From DASQUP01 sp035641235 (lineage in GTDB: Bacteria > Actinomycetota > CADDZG01 > WHSQ01), in the NCBI GenBank assembly GCA_035641235.1, contig DASQUP010000045.1, positions 1 through 39,518 of the forward strand: a stretch of 39,518 nt of DNA. Reading direction: 5' to 3'. Position 1 is the first letter of the stretch. Each line of letters opens with the position of its first letter. A model generated the notes under the pieces. It was not told the DNA's origin, made no database searches, and was given only the letters and a program-made list of their open reading frames with translations. Both the position numbers and the translations under genes were made by a program. Shown here piece after piece: positions 23,127 to 31,200 of this stretch.

Positions 23127-23441
23127 AGCAGGGCTTTGCAGTCCGCCGGAGCTTAGCAACGTCAAACCGCTCGGAGCGGCTCGAAGTTGCAATCCTCGAG
23201 TTATACGTCGCCGTGCCCCATGGCCAAGGACTGCCCGCGGGCGTGCACTGGTACCACCCCTCGACCACGCCCTCGTAGAAATTTGGCCAGCACCATGTCC
23301 GCTTGCATTCCCCCCAGTATCTACGGCCGCCTACCAATCCCCCAACCCAACCTGCTCGCAATGAAATGTACGTTCACCTACGCCACACGTAGGCAAACGT
23401 ACGTCTGACAAAGAAAGATTCTCGATCAATCGACTATAGGG
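23127..23441. other. 315-bp gene-free region with two hairpins
   Basis: No convincing gene is seen between the methyltransferase and the RDD gene. At 23156-23190, GCAAC/GTTGC arms enclose an inner CCGCT-CGG-AGCGG hairpin, placed as a terminator for the sigma operon. The middle (about 23200-23360) is C-rich on the plus strand with no repeats I recognise. I looked for a tRNA-like cloverleaf, including tRNA-Sec, and found none. Confidence 0.55.
23368..23402 (-). terminator. Long interrupted hairpin after the RDD gene
   Basis: GTACGTT (23368-23374) pairs with AACGTAC (23396-23402). After a symmetric CA/CA internal loop, CCTACG pairs with CGTAGG around the loop CCACA. It lies 40 bp past the RDD stop on the minus strand and is followed there by a T-richer stretch (ATTTCATT), so it is probably that gene's terminator. 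Confidence 0.6.
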
Positions 23442-24239
23442 TCACCGGCGCGCCGCCTTCGCAGCGGCAAGTCGCTCCAGAAAGGCCTCGTAGGGCATCG
23501 TCTCAACGTTGACGCCCCCCACCTGCGACCTAAGCCGAGTCGCCAGCTCTTTCGCAATCCGAGTCCGCACCTCCTGTTTCAGGTCATCCCGGCGCTCGAG
23601 GAACTTGCGGACCGTCGCGAAATCTTGCTGGCTAATCCCGCTCACATCCCACGCATTCAGTTCCTCCGTTCTCTGCAATCCAGCCGACAGCCTGGCCAGA
23701 TCACGCGAGCGCGCCGGTTCTTTGATAGGCGTGTCTCGAACCACGAGAGTTCCGGCCACCAGATCTCCGATCCGCTGGTTGTGTTGCGTAGCGAGAATCG
23801 AAATGATCCCGATCCCGTAGTTGAGAGGCAGGAGGTCGACCAAGCGAAGCAGGTTCCGAATCGCCACCGACCTGAAGTCGACCGGTCCGCCCGCCACTCG
23901 AACCACCCTCAGCCGGGAAGCTCTCTTGCCGGGGGTACGGCCCGACCACAGCGCCTCAAACAGCATGTAGTAGAGGAACAGAATCAAGAACAGGAGTACG
24001 TTGAATAGTGCGAGCAACCAGAAGAATTCCGACTCGGAGGGATCAGGGGTGGCAACCTGACCATCGAGCAGATCGCCCGAGGAACCTACCTCAAAGAGGA
24101 TGACTAGAGCCACGATCAAGCCGAACTGGATAAGCAGGTCGATTGCTGCCGCCGCGGCGCGCGAACCAACGCCTGCGAGGCGCAACTCCATCGGGACTCC
24201 CTCGGGAGTCATGATGGTCACCCGATCCTCGTAGTCCAC
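23442..24239 (-). CDS. RDD-family membrane protein
   Basis: This 265-residue protein opens with DRVTIMTPEGVPMELRLAGVGSRAAAAAIDLLIQF, where the R...D pair defines the RDD family. Further helices are VALVILFEVG and LLALFNVLLFLILFLYYMLFEAL, followed by WSGRTPGKRASRLRVVRV and LRLVDLLPLNYGIGIISILATQHNQRIGDLVAGTLVVRD. The C-terminal 90 residues are a charged cytoplasmic tail. The GTG start at 24239 is only 3 bp from the divergent SpoIIM-like start. A TAGTTT hexamer six bases upstream of the GTG could drive a leaderless transcript. RDD proteins have been linked to transport in some bacteria. The role here is unknown. Confidence 0.9.
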   Translation of the reverse strand: MDYEDRVTIMTPEGVPMELRLAGVGSRAAAAAIDLLIQFGLIVALVILFEVGSSGDLLDGQVATPDPSESEFFWLLALFNVLLFLILFLYYMLFEALWSGRTPGKRASRLRVVRVAGGPVDFRSVAIRNLLRLVDLLPLNYGIGIISILATQHNQRIGDLVAGTLVVRDTPIKEPARSRDLARLSAGLQRTEELNAWDVSGISQQDFATVRKFLERRDDLKQEVRTRIAKELATRLRSQVGGVNVETMPYEAFLERLAAAKAARR

Positions 24240-24242
24240 GCT

Positions 24243-25211
24243 GTGAAACTAGACCGATTCATCTCGGAACGTAAGAGCGCCTGGAAGGAGCTCGAGGAGC
24301 TCATCGCCGCGGCACGAGGCCGTCCCGAGAGGTTGGGACCCGATGGGGTTCGCCGTCTTGGGCACCTATATCGAGGGTCGGCCGCGGACCTCGCGCTGGC
24401 TCGCAGGCGGTGGCCGGGTGACCCCACCACTCGCCGCCTTGAAGAGATTGCGGCGGGGGCGCGGGTGCTCGTTTACCACTCGCCCTCACACCGGAGGTCA
24501 CTCTTTGATTTCATCTCGAGTGGCTACTGGCAGCAGGTCCGAGCACGGCCCGCGGCACTCTTGATTGCGGCAGGCCTCTTGATCGTTCCGTGGATATTGG
24601 CCACATCATGGGCAATATCGGATCCCGAAGCAGCGGCGAACGTTGTGCCTGAGGAGTACCAGTCGGTCACAGAAGCGCGTGAACCGGGAACCGACCTAGG
24701 GATGTCCGCCGCCGAGGAGGCGGCATTTTCGAGTTTCATCTTCACGAACAACATCCAGGTCAGCTTCTGGGCCTTCGCTGGAGGAATCCTCGCTGGAATA
24801 GGAACGGCATACGTGCTGCTCACGAACGCCGTGCTATTGGGCACGGTCATGGGGTTGGCCGTTGAGGCGGGCAACGCAGTTCCGTTCCTCGAACTCGTGA
24901 CTGCACACGGACTGCTCGAACTGTCTTGCATCGTCGTCGGGGCAGCCGCCGGTCTGAGGCTCGGGTGGGCCGTGATCGATCCCGGACACCGGCGGCGAGT
25001 TGATGCACTAAAAGAAGAGGCGCGTCCCGCTGTGGAAATCGTCTTGGGAACCGCCCTCTGGTTGGTCGTCGCCGGCCTGGTCGAGGGGTTCGTCACGCCG
25101 GCAGGATGGGGACTGCTTCCCGCCTTGGCCGTTGGGATAGCACTGGCCGGCCTCTACTGGTCGCTCGTTTGGTTCCGGGGTTCCAAGGATCCGGCGCCGT
25201 CCTATTCCTGA
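24243..25211 (+). CDS. SpoIIM-like (stage II sporulation protein M family) membrane protein
   Basis: This 322-residue protein begins MKLDRFISERKSAWKELEELI, a common opening of actinobacterial SpoIIM homologues, with a cytoplasmic N-terminal third. Hydrophobic segments follow: ALLIAAGLLIVPWILATSWA, FIFTNNIQVSFWAFAGGILAGIGTAYVLLTNAVLLGTVMG, GLLELSCIVVGAAAGLRLG, IVLGTALWLVVAGLVEGFV and a final helix. FIFTNNIQVSFWAFAGGI and HGLLEL are family signatures. These homologues occur in non-sporulating actinobacteria beside RDD, MoxR and DUF58 genes. Start GTG 24243 and stop 25211 leave 3 and 0 bp to its neighbours. Confidence 0.9.
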   Translation: MKLDRFISERKSAWKELEELIAAARGRPERLGPDGVRRLGHLYRGSAADLALARRRWPGDPTTRRLEEIAAGARVLVYHSPSHRRSLFDFISSGYWQQVRARPAALLIAAGLLIVPWILATSWAISDPEAAANVVPEEYQSVTEAREPGTDLGMSAAEEAAFSSFIFTNNIQVSFWAFAGGILAGIGTAYVLLTNAVLLGTVMGLAVEAGNAVPFLELVTAHGLLELSCIVVGAAAGLRLGWAVIDPGHRRRVDALKEEARPAVEIVLGTALWLVVAGLVEGFVTPAGWGLLPALAVGIALAGLYWSLVWFRGSKDPAPSYS

Positions 25212-26459
25212 CTACGACCTAGCGCGAGCCTTAGCCCTCAGATACGCGCCAACACAGATAGCTCCAAGCTGACCCGGCTTTCCTTCGACAACCTCGGCCC
25301 CGGCCCCGCGCAGCCGCGCAGACACCTTTGTGCGCTCCCCCAAGACTCCGAGTGCTACCCCCGAGGCATAAACGTCGTGAGCTGTCGTGGGTTCGGTCGT
25401 CACCAGGGCGTCGAGATCGGTGTCGGTGACGCTCGCCACCACGATGTGATGGCGGCGCGCCAGCAGAGGGACCGCGTCGATGAGGGCCCGCCCTGCCGAC
25501 TCCTCGAGCAAGTCCGTTAGGACCAATACAAACGCTCTCTTGGAATTCTCGAGATGGCGAAATGCGAGCTCATAGTCGCTGTCCTCGCTACTGGGTTCGA
25601 GATCGAAGATCGATTCAACGAAATCACGGGAAGCTCGGCGGCGAGGCGACAACCGTCGCCGGATACGGGAGTCGAAGGCAATCAGCCCGCAATGATCTCC
25701 CATTTGTTCCGCAACCATAACCATCGCGGTCGCAGCGTCGACCATCACATCAAGGCGGGTCACCTCCCCCAGCGGCGCGCCCATCAGTCGTCCGGAGTCG
25801 ATGACACAAATCAATTCGCGATCCTGCTCGAGGCGGTACTGGTTGCTCATCGGTTTTCCGAGTCGGGCGGTCGCAATCCAGTTCACTAGCCGGATGTCGT
25901 CATCGGGGCTGTAATCGCGGATCGACTCGAAATCCGTCCCCAATCCAAGTGGCCCACGCGGCGCGCGGCCGGGCTCCCGGAAGCGGCCCTCTCGAACCGC
26001 AAGCGCGAGCCTCCGCGCCGACACGAGATCCGGGAAGACCAGAACGCCATGGTCTCCGCCACTCCTGTGATACCAGCGCCCAAGGCCGAGTGGGCCATCT
26101 GTGCGCGCTGCCACCTCGGGGAGCGTATGAAGGCCACGTCGCTGAGCGGTGATCCTCGCCCGGAGCTCACCGTCTGCCTCCGGAACGTCGATGGTGATGT
26201 CGGCAGGCGTGGCCTGGCGCAACCGCACACGACCGGCACGTGTCGGGCCTGTCGTTATCGAAAAGTCGGAGGGCACGCCCCGCGAGACAACACGCGGGAC
26301 CCGACGACGAATCTGGAGCGAACCGCGAACGACCCATGCATCGACGAGCGCTACAACCACAATCGCGAGTATCGCCAGTCCGGCAAGCTCCGCTGGTATG
26401 AGCAAGGCCGCCAGAGCACAAGACCCAAGCAGCGTTGCCGCCCTCGGCGTAAGACTCAT
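25212..26459 (-). CDS. DUF58 domain protein (vWA-like, MoxR partner)
   Basis: This 415-residue protein has two N-terminal hydrophobic segments, a middle region, and the DUF58 core FESIRDYSPDDDIRLVNWIATARLGKPMSNQYRLEQDRELICVIDSGRLM near residues 190-240. A vWA-like fold follows (DVMVDAATAMVMVAEQMGDHCGLIAFDS). DUF58 proteins act with MoxR AAA ATPases in envelope or complex-assembly functions. It follows moxR by 16 bp. Its stop codon directly abuts the stop of the convergent SpoIIM-like gene. Confidence 0.9.
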   Translation of the reverse strand: MSLTPRAATLLGSCALAALLIPAELAGLAILAIVVVALVDAWVVRGSLQIRRRVPRVVSRGVPSDFSITTGPTRAGRVRLRQATPADITIDVPEADGELRARITAQRRGLHTLPEVAARTDGPLGLGRWYHRSGGDHGVLVFPDLVSARRLALAVREGRFREPGRAPRGPLGLGTDFESIRDYSPDDDIRLVNWIATARLGKPMSNQYRLEQDRELICVIDSGRLMGAPLGEVTRLDVMVDAATAMVMVAEQMGDHCGLIAFDSRIRRRLSPRRRASRDFVESIFDLEPSSEDSDYELAFRHLENSKRAFVLVLTDLLEESAGRALIDAVPLLARRHHIVVASVTDTDLDALVTTEPTTAHDVYASGVALGVLGERTKVSARLRGAGAEVVEGKPGQLGAICVGAYLRAKARARS

Positions 26460-26475
26460 CGGAGCAACCGCCCGG

Positions 26476-27405
26476 TCACCGAGGTACGGTCACCGATGCC
26501 AGGGCCGATCGAATGGCGTCGTCGGCAGTAAAACGTTCGAGCTCGGCTTCCGGACTCAATACCAGGCGATGGCGCAACACGGCCGGGGCATAGTCGGCAA
26601 CATCGTCGGGAGTCACGAAGTCTCGACCCGAAAGTCTGGCCGCAGCTTTGCCCACCGAGAGTAGGTGCACGCCCGCCCGTGGACTGGCTCCCAAGACCAC
26701 GCTGGGCAGCTCGCGAGTACGTCTGACTATCGCCGCCACGTAGTCGGCAACCTCGTCCGTCACCATCGTGGCGTCGACATCGCGTTGCGCCGCAGCTATC
26801 TCGTCTCCCCCCACCACCCGCTCGACTTTGTCGAGAGCCTCCGGGGAAACCCCTCGATGCCGGAGGCGAAGAATCTCACGCTCTTGGCTTTCCGTCGGGT
26901 ATCCCATCTCGACCTTCGCGATAAACCGATCGAGTTGCGCTTCGGGGAGCGGATAAGTGCCTTCGTATTCAATGGGATTCTGGGTGGCCATGACGAGGAA
27001 GGGTTCGGGAAGCCGATGAGGCTCGCCGTCGACCGTCACCTGCTGTTCCTGCATCGCCTCGAGAAGCGCAGCCTGCGTCTTGGGTGGAGTTCGGTTGATC
27101 TCATCGGCAAGCAAACAATTGGTGAATACGGGTCCGGGTCGGAAAACGAGTTCGCCCGCGCGCAAAGTCATCGTCCCCGTGAGATCCGAGGGGAGCATGT
27201 CGGGCGTGAACTGAATGCGACGGAACCCGAGTCCTAAGGTCCTGGAGAATGCGTTCGCCAGCAGCGTTTTCGCCACTCCGGGAACACCCTCGAGTAGGAC
27301 GTGTCCACCAAGGGCGATGGCGATCAGCAGAGTGTCGACTGCCTCCCCCTGGCCGACGACCACCCTAGAGATCTGCTCCGTCACAAGTTCCCGCAATCGC
27401 TTCAC
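26476..27405 (-). CDS. MoxR-type AAA+ ATPase
   Basis: This 309-residue protein has Walker A GVPGVAKT near residue 39, Walker B LLADEINRTPPKTQAALLEAMQEQQVTVDGE, sensor 1 VMATQNPIEYEGTYPLPEAQLDRF and a C-terminal lid with SPRAGVHLLSVGKAAARLSGRDFVTPDDV. These are standard MoxR motifs. The GTG start at 27405 overlaps the DUF4350 stop (GTGA). It is presumed to remodel or assemble the DUF58 partner and membrane proteins of the cluster. Confidence 0.94.
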   Translation of the reverse strand: MKRLRELVTEQISRVVVGQGEAVDTLLIAIALGGHVLLEGVPGVAKTLLANAFSRTLGLGFRRIQFTPDMLPSDLTGTMTLRAGELVFRPGPVFTNCLLADEINRTPPKTQAALLEAMQEQQVTVDGEPHRLPEPFLVMATQNPIEYEGTYPLPEAQLDRFIAKVEMGYPTESQEREILRLRHRGVSPEALDKVERVVGGDEIAAAQRDVDATMVTDEVADYVAAIVRRTRELPSVVLGASPRAGVHLLSVGKAAARLSGRDFVTPDDVADYAPAVLRHRLVLSPEAELERFTADDAIRSALASVTVPR

Positions 27406-28535
27406 TTGTCCCCTCTCGATAGAAAGAGCATGGCCCTCCCGGCCGCTATCACATCGTCGTCGTCACCCGCGGGAGAGAACAGGGCGGTTTTGATTCGCTC
27501 GGGGAGATCGAGATCGACCGCCGCGCGCTCAAGGGACTCTTGGGAGGGGTCGGCGGCCAGGCCAGATCGCTGGGCGAGAAGCGCCCGAGCATGTTCTTTC
27601 ACCGGAGCTACCGCCTCCTCTCTTCGTCCCGTGCGAGCGAGCGTGACTGCGAGAGCAGACACGAAGTCGCGCCGCGGCGGCGCCAGTTCTCGAGCTTTCT
27701 GGTTCGGTGGGCCGAACCTGCGCGCCCGGTCGGCCAGCCACGCGGCGACGGCAACCAGAAGGCCGGATAAAGACCATTTCCAGCGGGGAGGGATCGCAGA
27801 GAATCCGGTGGCCTGCGTGTATCCATGAAACGACTCGGCGAACAGCACGGTACGTTCCGGTGCTCCGGCGATGCCCAGCGCCAAGGCCGCGTTATCGCCG
27901 TGCGCCAGAGAATCGTTCGTTAGAAACCTCGGGTCGGCGAGCAACACCACGCGTCCCCGTCCGGGGCTCGCCACGGTGACCGTCGCGAGGTCGTCACTAC
28001 CGAGAACGGGGAGAGTTCCCTCGGGGCGCGACCAGGCTCCACGTCCAGCTCCGCGCACTTGACTCACGCCACGAGTCTCAGGTGCCGGCGCGATAACCTC
28101 CGCACGTGTCGTCCCCGCAGCGATCCAGATTGGTGGGGAATCAATTATCTCGCCCAACCATGCAGCCTCGTCGGTAACGCCGAGAATCAAGCGGCCTCCC
28201 GATTCCACAAAGGCGAGCAGCGCGGCGGCCTCATTATCCGCGAGTCCATTGGCACCAAGAACGACAACGCTGTCGCCCGGGTCAAGATCGGTCTCCGAAG
28301 GGTTTGATCGGAGTCGCTCCACCTGGTGCCCCTCGTCGACCAGCAACTCGGCGTATGCCGCGGTCCCCCTCGGAACGGTCCCGTACGACGACCAGTCCCG
28401 GCCACTGGCTCCACCTCCAAAGACGACATTCGACGCCATGCCGGCCAGGTTCACAGCAACCACTGTGATGATGATGACTACCATCAGCTTGGTCGTGGCC
28501 TCGAATCCCTCCCATCGAGCGCGAAGCCGGCTCAT
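27402..28535 (-). CDS. DUF4350 domain membrane protein
   Basis: This 377-residue protein has an N-terminal helix (LMVVIIITVVAVNLAGM) and then a large extracytoplasmic DUF4350 domain with GTAAYAELLVDEGHQVERLR, DPGDSVVVLGANGLADNEAAALLAFVESGGRLILGV and GRGRVVLLADPRFLTNDSLAHGDNAALALGI. A second helix near residue 275 (LSGLLVAVAAWLADRA) precedes a cytoplasmic tail. The ATG at 28535 overlaps the DUF4129 stop (ATGA). It is normally found between DUF4129 and moxR, as here. The function is not established. Confidence 0.88.
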   Translation of the reverse strand: MSRLRARWEGFEATTKLMVVIIITVVAVNLAGMASNVVFGGGASGRDWSSYGTVPRGTAAYAELLVDEGHQVERLRSNPSETDLDPGDSVVVLGANGLADNEAAALLAFVESGGRLILGVTDEAAWLGEIIDSPPIWIAAGTTRAEVIAPAPETRGVSQVRGAGRGAWSRPEGTLPVLGSDDLATVTVASPGRGRVVLLADPRFLTNDSLAHGDNAALALGIAGAPERTVLFAESFHGYTQATGFSAIPPRWKWSLSGLLVAVAAWLADRARRFGPPNQKARELAPPRRDFVSALAVTLARTGRREEAVAPVKEHARALLAQRSGLAADPSQESLERAAVDLDLPERIKTALFSPAGDDDDVIAAGRAMLFLSRGDK

Positions 28536-29395
28536 CGCCGTCCGACCTCCGCTCTGAGTTGCTCCCAAGAATCCCGGGCCGCCGCTGCATCGTGAGGCCC
28601 AGCCGCCCTTCCCCCGTACGCGATCTCGTCGAACATTGCAGCTAGGACACCGAACGTGGTCGAACGAACGGTCGCCGCCACCTCGGTCGAGGTGATTGAC
28701 GGTCGATAGTCGATAACCCCCAGGCGGTCGAGAGACAACAGCCCGGCACGGAAGCGCAATCGGACGGCCGAACGGTAGTCGCCTTCACCCTCGGCGGCGG
28801 ATGCCCGGCGCTCGAGGACCGTGGGACTAAGGCTTTCGTGACTACCGTTTGGCCCATGTGCCCGGCGCTCAATCGGAAGGTTGCGGCGCCGCGCGGTTCG
28901 AGCCGCGACCATCGCCGAGACTGCAACAACGATCGCCGCCATTAGCAGCCATAGTCCGGCCGGGCCGCCCGGGATGTAGCTGATCAGCGCATCGAAGCGG
29001 TGCCTAAGCCAGTCCCCTGAACGCTCGACAAATCCGCGCAACGGTCGGGGAGGCGAGTCGGCATTGAACCGCCGGTCGGCAAGGATTGTTCGGGCGTCCT
29101 CGCGCGCCGAATCGGCGTCTATCTCGTCGTCGGCATCATCCGCAGCGAGGGCCTCGAGGCGGCCCCGCAATTCGTTGCCTTCGGCACCGCTCAGTGACGT
29201 TGCGATGTCCACCGGGCGGCCATCAACTTGTTCCACCCGGCGCAACTCCGCCAACGCAGATTCATCATCGATGGCTCGCCGAGCCAGTTCACGGAGTTCG
29301 TCTCCGGTGACCTGATCGGCGCGGGCGGGTCCCACAACCACGCCGAGCAACAGTAACGACACCCCGACAATGAGGGCCAGGCGGGTCCCGACCAT
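28532..29395 (-). CDS. DUF4129 domain membrane protein
   Basis: This roughly 287-residue protein has a signal or anchor segment (LALIVGVSLLLLGVVVGPARA), an extracytoplasmic charged region rich in Asp, Glu and Arg, and a transmembrane helix GLWLLMAAIVVAVSAMVAARTARR. The C-terminal DUF4129 domain reads RSAVRLRFRAGLLSLDRLGVIDYRPSITSTEVA...FDEIAYGGR. ATG 29395 is chosen because it follows the stop of the upstream gene by 10 bp; the Shine-Dalgarno site (GAAGG) sits very close to it, so upstream starts are possible. It forms one operon with DUF4350, MoxR and DUF58. Confidence 0.83.
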   Translation of the reverse strand: MVGTRLALIVGVSLLLLGVVVGPARADQVTGDELRELARRAIDDESALAELRRVEQVDGRPVDIATSLSGAEGNELRGRLEALAADDADDEIDADSAREDARTILADRRFNADSPPRPLRGFVERSGDWLRHRFDALISYIPGGPAGLWLLMAAIVVAVSAMVAARTARRRNLPIERRAHGPNGSHESLSPTVLERRASAAEGEGDYRSAVRLRFRAGLLSLDRLGVIDYRPSITSTEVAATVRSTTFGVLAAMFDEIAYGGRAAGPHDAAAARDSWEQLRAEVGRR

Positions 29396-29405
29396 CCTTC
29401 GCTGA

Positions 29406-30299
29406 CTAAAGACCCGGCGGCGGAGCAGGCTGTGGAGGCTCACCATCCGGAGGCGTCCAAGAGGACGTGTCGGAGGCAGCACCGATCTGCCGGGCAAGGA
29501 GTTCCAAATCGAACCCCTCCTTGCGGACTCGCAGATCAAAATAGAGGACGGTCACCACGGCCACCTGGATGGGTGTAGTGATTATGCCGTTGAGGATGTC
29601 CGCGATTGAGCCCAAGAAGAAGAACGAAGTAACACCATCGACATCACCGATCAGTACGGCATTGAACAGGAGATCGATCACGAAACTTACGACCGCCGGG
29701 ATAAGAACGATTCCGAGCAGCAAGGTTCCTAGAGCGGGCCACCATCGCCCTTTGACGAGTTCGCGCGATCGGCTAAGTGCCTTTCCTCCGCGAACATCCT
29801 CAAGCAACAGTGCCGGTACTGTGACCGACAGCGCGACCATCAAGTAGATCCCCGGGACCACCAGCAACAGAAAACCAATACCGATGACGATAATGACGAG
29901 GATGCTCACCCAAAGGAACGAGAAGAATCTCCTGCCCGCAAAACTCAGCGACCGACCGGCATCGGGCGTCCGGCCGAGATAAGCATCGCCCACCGCGCGA
30001 AACGCTGCCCCCGTCGCGAGCAATGTGCCGACTCCTCCCAGAAGCACGGCAAAGAAACTGCCGGCAAGAAGGGAGTTGAGGTCGTCTTCTGTGGGTACGA
30101 AGACCTGTCCCTCACGGACGAATGTGCCGTCGGGCGCTGCAGAAAGAATCACGAGGAACGAGAGCAGGCTGATGGGGACGACGAAGATAGCCACAATCTT
30201 GATCAATATGAGAGCGTGATGAAGATAGAGCTTGATGGAGACGTCCAGAATCTCACCGACCGCGAGTGGACGGAGCTCTGGCACCCTCATAGGCGCCAC
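29406..30299 (-). CDS. Polytopic membrane protein, probably glycerophosphoryl-diester-phosphodiesterase membrane-domain-like
   Basis: This 297-residue protein begins ELRPLAVGEILDVSIKLYLHHALILIKIVAIFVVPISLLSFLVI, a pattern shared by a family of six-helix proteins annotated as GDPD membrane-domain-like. Other helices are FAVLLGGVGTLLATGAAF, FFSFLWVSILVIIVIGIGFLLLVVPGIYLMVALSVTVPALLLE and ALGTLLLGIVLIPAVVSFVIDLLF, and a Pro-rich tail ends the protein. The start may be GTG 30299 or ATG 30290. It is the first gene of the DUF4129-MoxR operon. No catalytic domain is visible. Confidence 0.78.
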   Translation of the reverse strand: MAPMRVPELRPLAVGEILDVSIKLYLHHALILIKIVAIFVVPISLLSFLVILSAAPDGTFVREGQVFVPTEDDLNSLLAGSFFAVLLGGVGTLLATGAAFRAVGDAYLGRTPDAGRSLSFAGRRFFSFLWVSILVIIVIGIGFLLLVVPGIYLMVALSVTVPALLLEDVRGGKALSRSRELVKGRWWPALGTLLLGIVLIPAVVSFVIDLLFNAVLIGDVDGVTSFFFLGSIADILNGIITTPIQVAVVTVLYFDLRVRKEGFDLELLARQIGAASDTSSWTPPDGEPPQPAPPPGL

Positions 30300-30441
30300 G
30301 ATAGCGCGTCACTCACAGGGCGTCGATAGTTGCGCGGATCACCTGGATTTGCGCATGACCTGCTGCGACGAGCCGAGGTTACGTGTCGGGGCTCACGGGT
30401 ATCGCCCACTGTAAGCATTCCCTCGAACCTTGGAGTAGCCG

Positions 30442-30714
30442 ATGAGGCTTCTTGCTCTTATCTACATAGTCATCGGGGTCCTAGTAGCTGCAGCTCGGAA
30501 CTACTTTGAGAGGCTCGACAGCGTCAGGGGCATCGTTTCCCTGCTCATCGCCATCCTCGTATGGCCCGTGGTGGTGTTCGACATAGACGTGCGAATCGGC
30601 CGAGACGGCAACGGCAAGAACGGGAGTTTGCTCCTTCCCTTCGGCTTGATGTGGTCAATGGCGAGGGATCAAGCTCTGCAGAAGATGTTCAGATGGCAAT
30701 CAACCCCCAAATAG
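30442..30714 (+). CDS. Small two-helix membrane protein
   Basis: This 90-residue protein has helices LLALIYIVIGVLVAAARNYF and IVSLLIAILVWPVVVFDIDVRIG and a hydrophilic tail. GGAG lies 6 nt before the ATG. Similar small proteins are found in actinobacteria, but I know no function. The 142-bp gap upstream of it shows no recognisable element. Confidence 0.75.
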   Translation: MRLLALIYIVIGVLVAAARNYFERLDSVRGIVSLLIAILVWPVVVFDIDVRIGRDGNGKNGSLLLPFGLMWSMARDQALQKMFRWQSTPK

Positions 30715-30852
30715 TGGGCCTAACTGCCATTTCAGCTGCCGGATCCTCGGCTCGCCCAAAAAGGAACCTAGAAAACCAAGCGCCGACCGATTAGTTCGAG
30801 CTCCTCCGATTGTTATACGGCCGTAAATCGGGTGAGACAGGAGGAGATCGCC

Positions 30853-31200
30853 GTGACCGATCCATTCGTCTGGTTCGACCTGCGGAGCACGGACGCCGCC
30901 AAGTCCCGTGCCTTTCATGAGGAGCTCTTCGGTTGGAAGGTCGCCGAGGTCCCGACCGGCAATGGCACGCTCTCGATGATCGGAGCCGAGGAGCCATGGG
31001 CGTCACTCATCGCCGACGCCGGCGAGCACGTCGGCTGGTTCCCCTACATCCAGGTAGATGACCTGAAGGCCGCGACGGAAAGGGCGGAGAAGCTCGGCGC
31101 GACGGTGCTGCAACCCGCCACCGAGGGGCCCGCCGGCACATACACACCGATCCGCGAGCCGGGTGGAGCCGTGTTCGCGCTGTTTGAAATGCGGACTTGA
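30853..31200 (+). CDS. VOC (glyoxalase/bleomycin-resistance) family protein
   Basis: This 115-residue single VOC domain has FVWFDLRSTDAAKSRAFHEELFGWKV, WFPYIQVDDLKAATERAEKLGATVLQPATEGPAGTYTPIREPGGAVFALFE. Metal-ligand positions usual in glyoxalases are only partly kept. GTG 30853 follows GAGGAG by 6 nt. Its stop overlaps the ABC ATPase ATG (TGATG), so it is in the exporter operon. It may bind or modify the exported compound. Confidence 0.87.
   Translation: MTDPFVWFDLRSTDAAKSRAFHEELFGWKVAEVPTGNGTLSMIGAEEPWASLIADAGEHVGWFPYIQVDDLKAATERAEKLGATVLQPATEGPAGTYTPIREPGGAVFALFEMRT

Noticed and set aside
23138..23215. Possible tRNA, including tRNA-Sec, near the selenoprotein candidate.
   Set aside because: The GCAAC/GTTGC and CCGCT/AGCGG stems do not build a cloverleaf and no canonical GTTCRAnYC T-loop is present.
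23107..23361. A minus-strand open frame (84 codons) rich in Trp, Gly and Cys in the gap after the methyltransferase gene.
   Set aside because: Composition follows from the C-rich plus strand, the start lacks a convincing ribosome site, it overlaps the end of the methyltransferase, and it matches no family I know.
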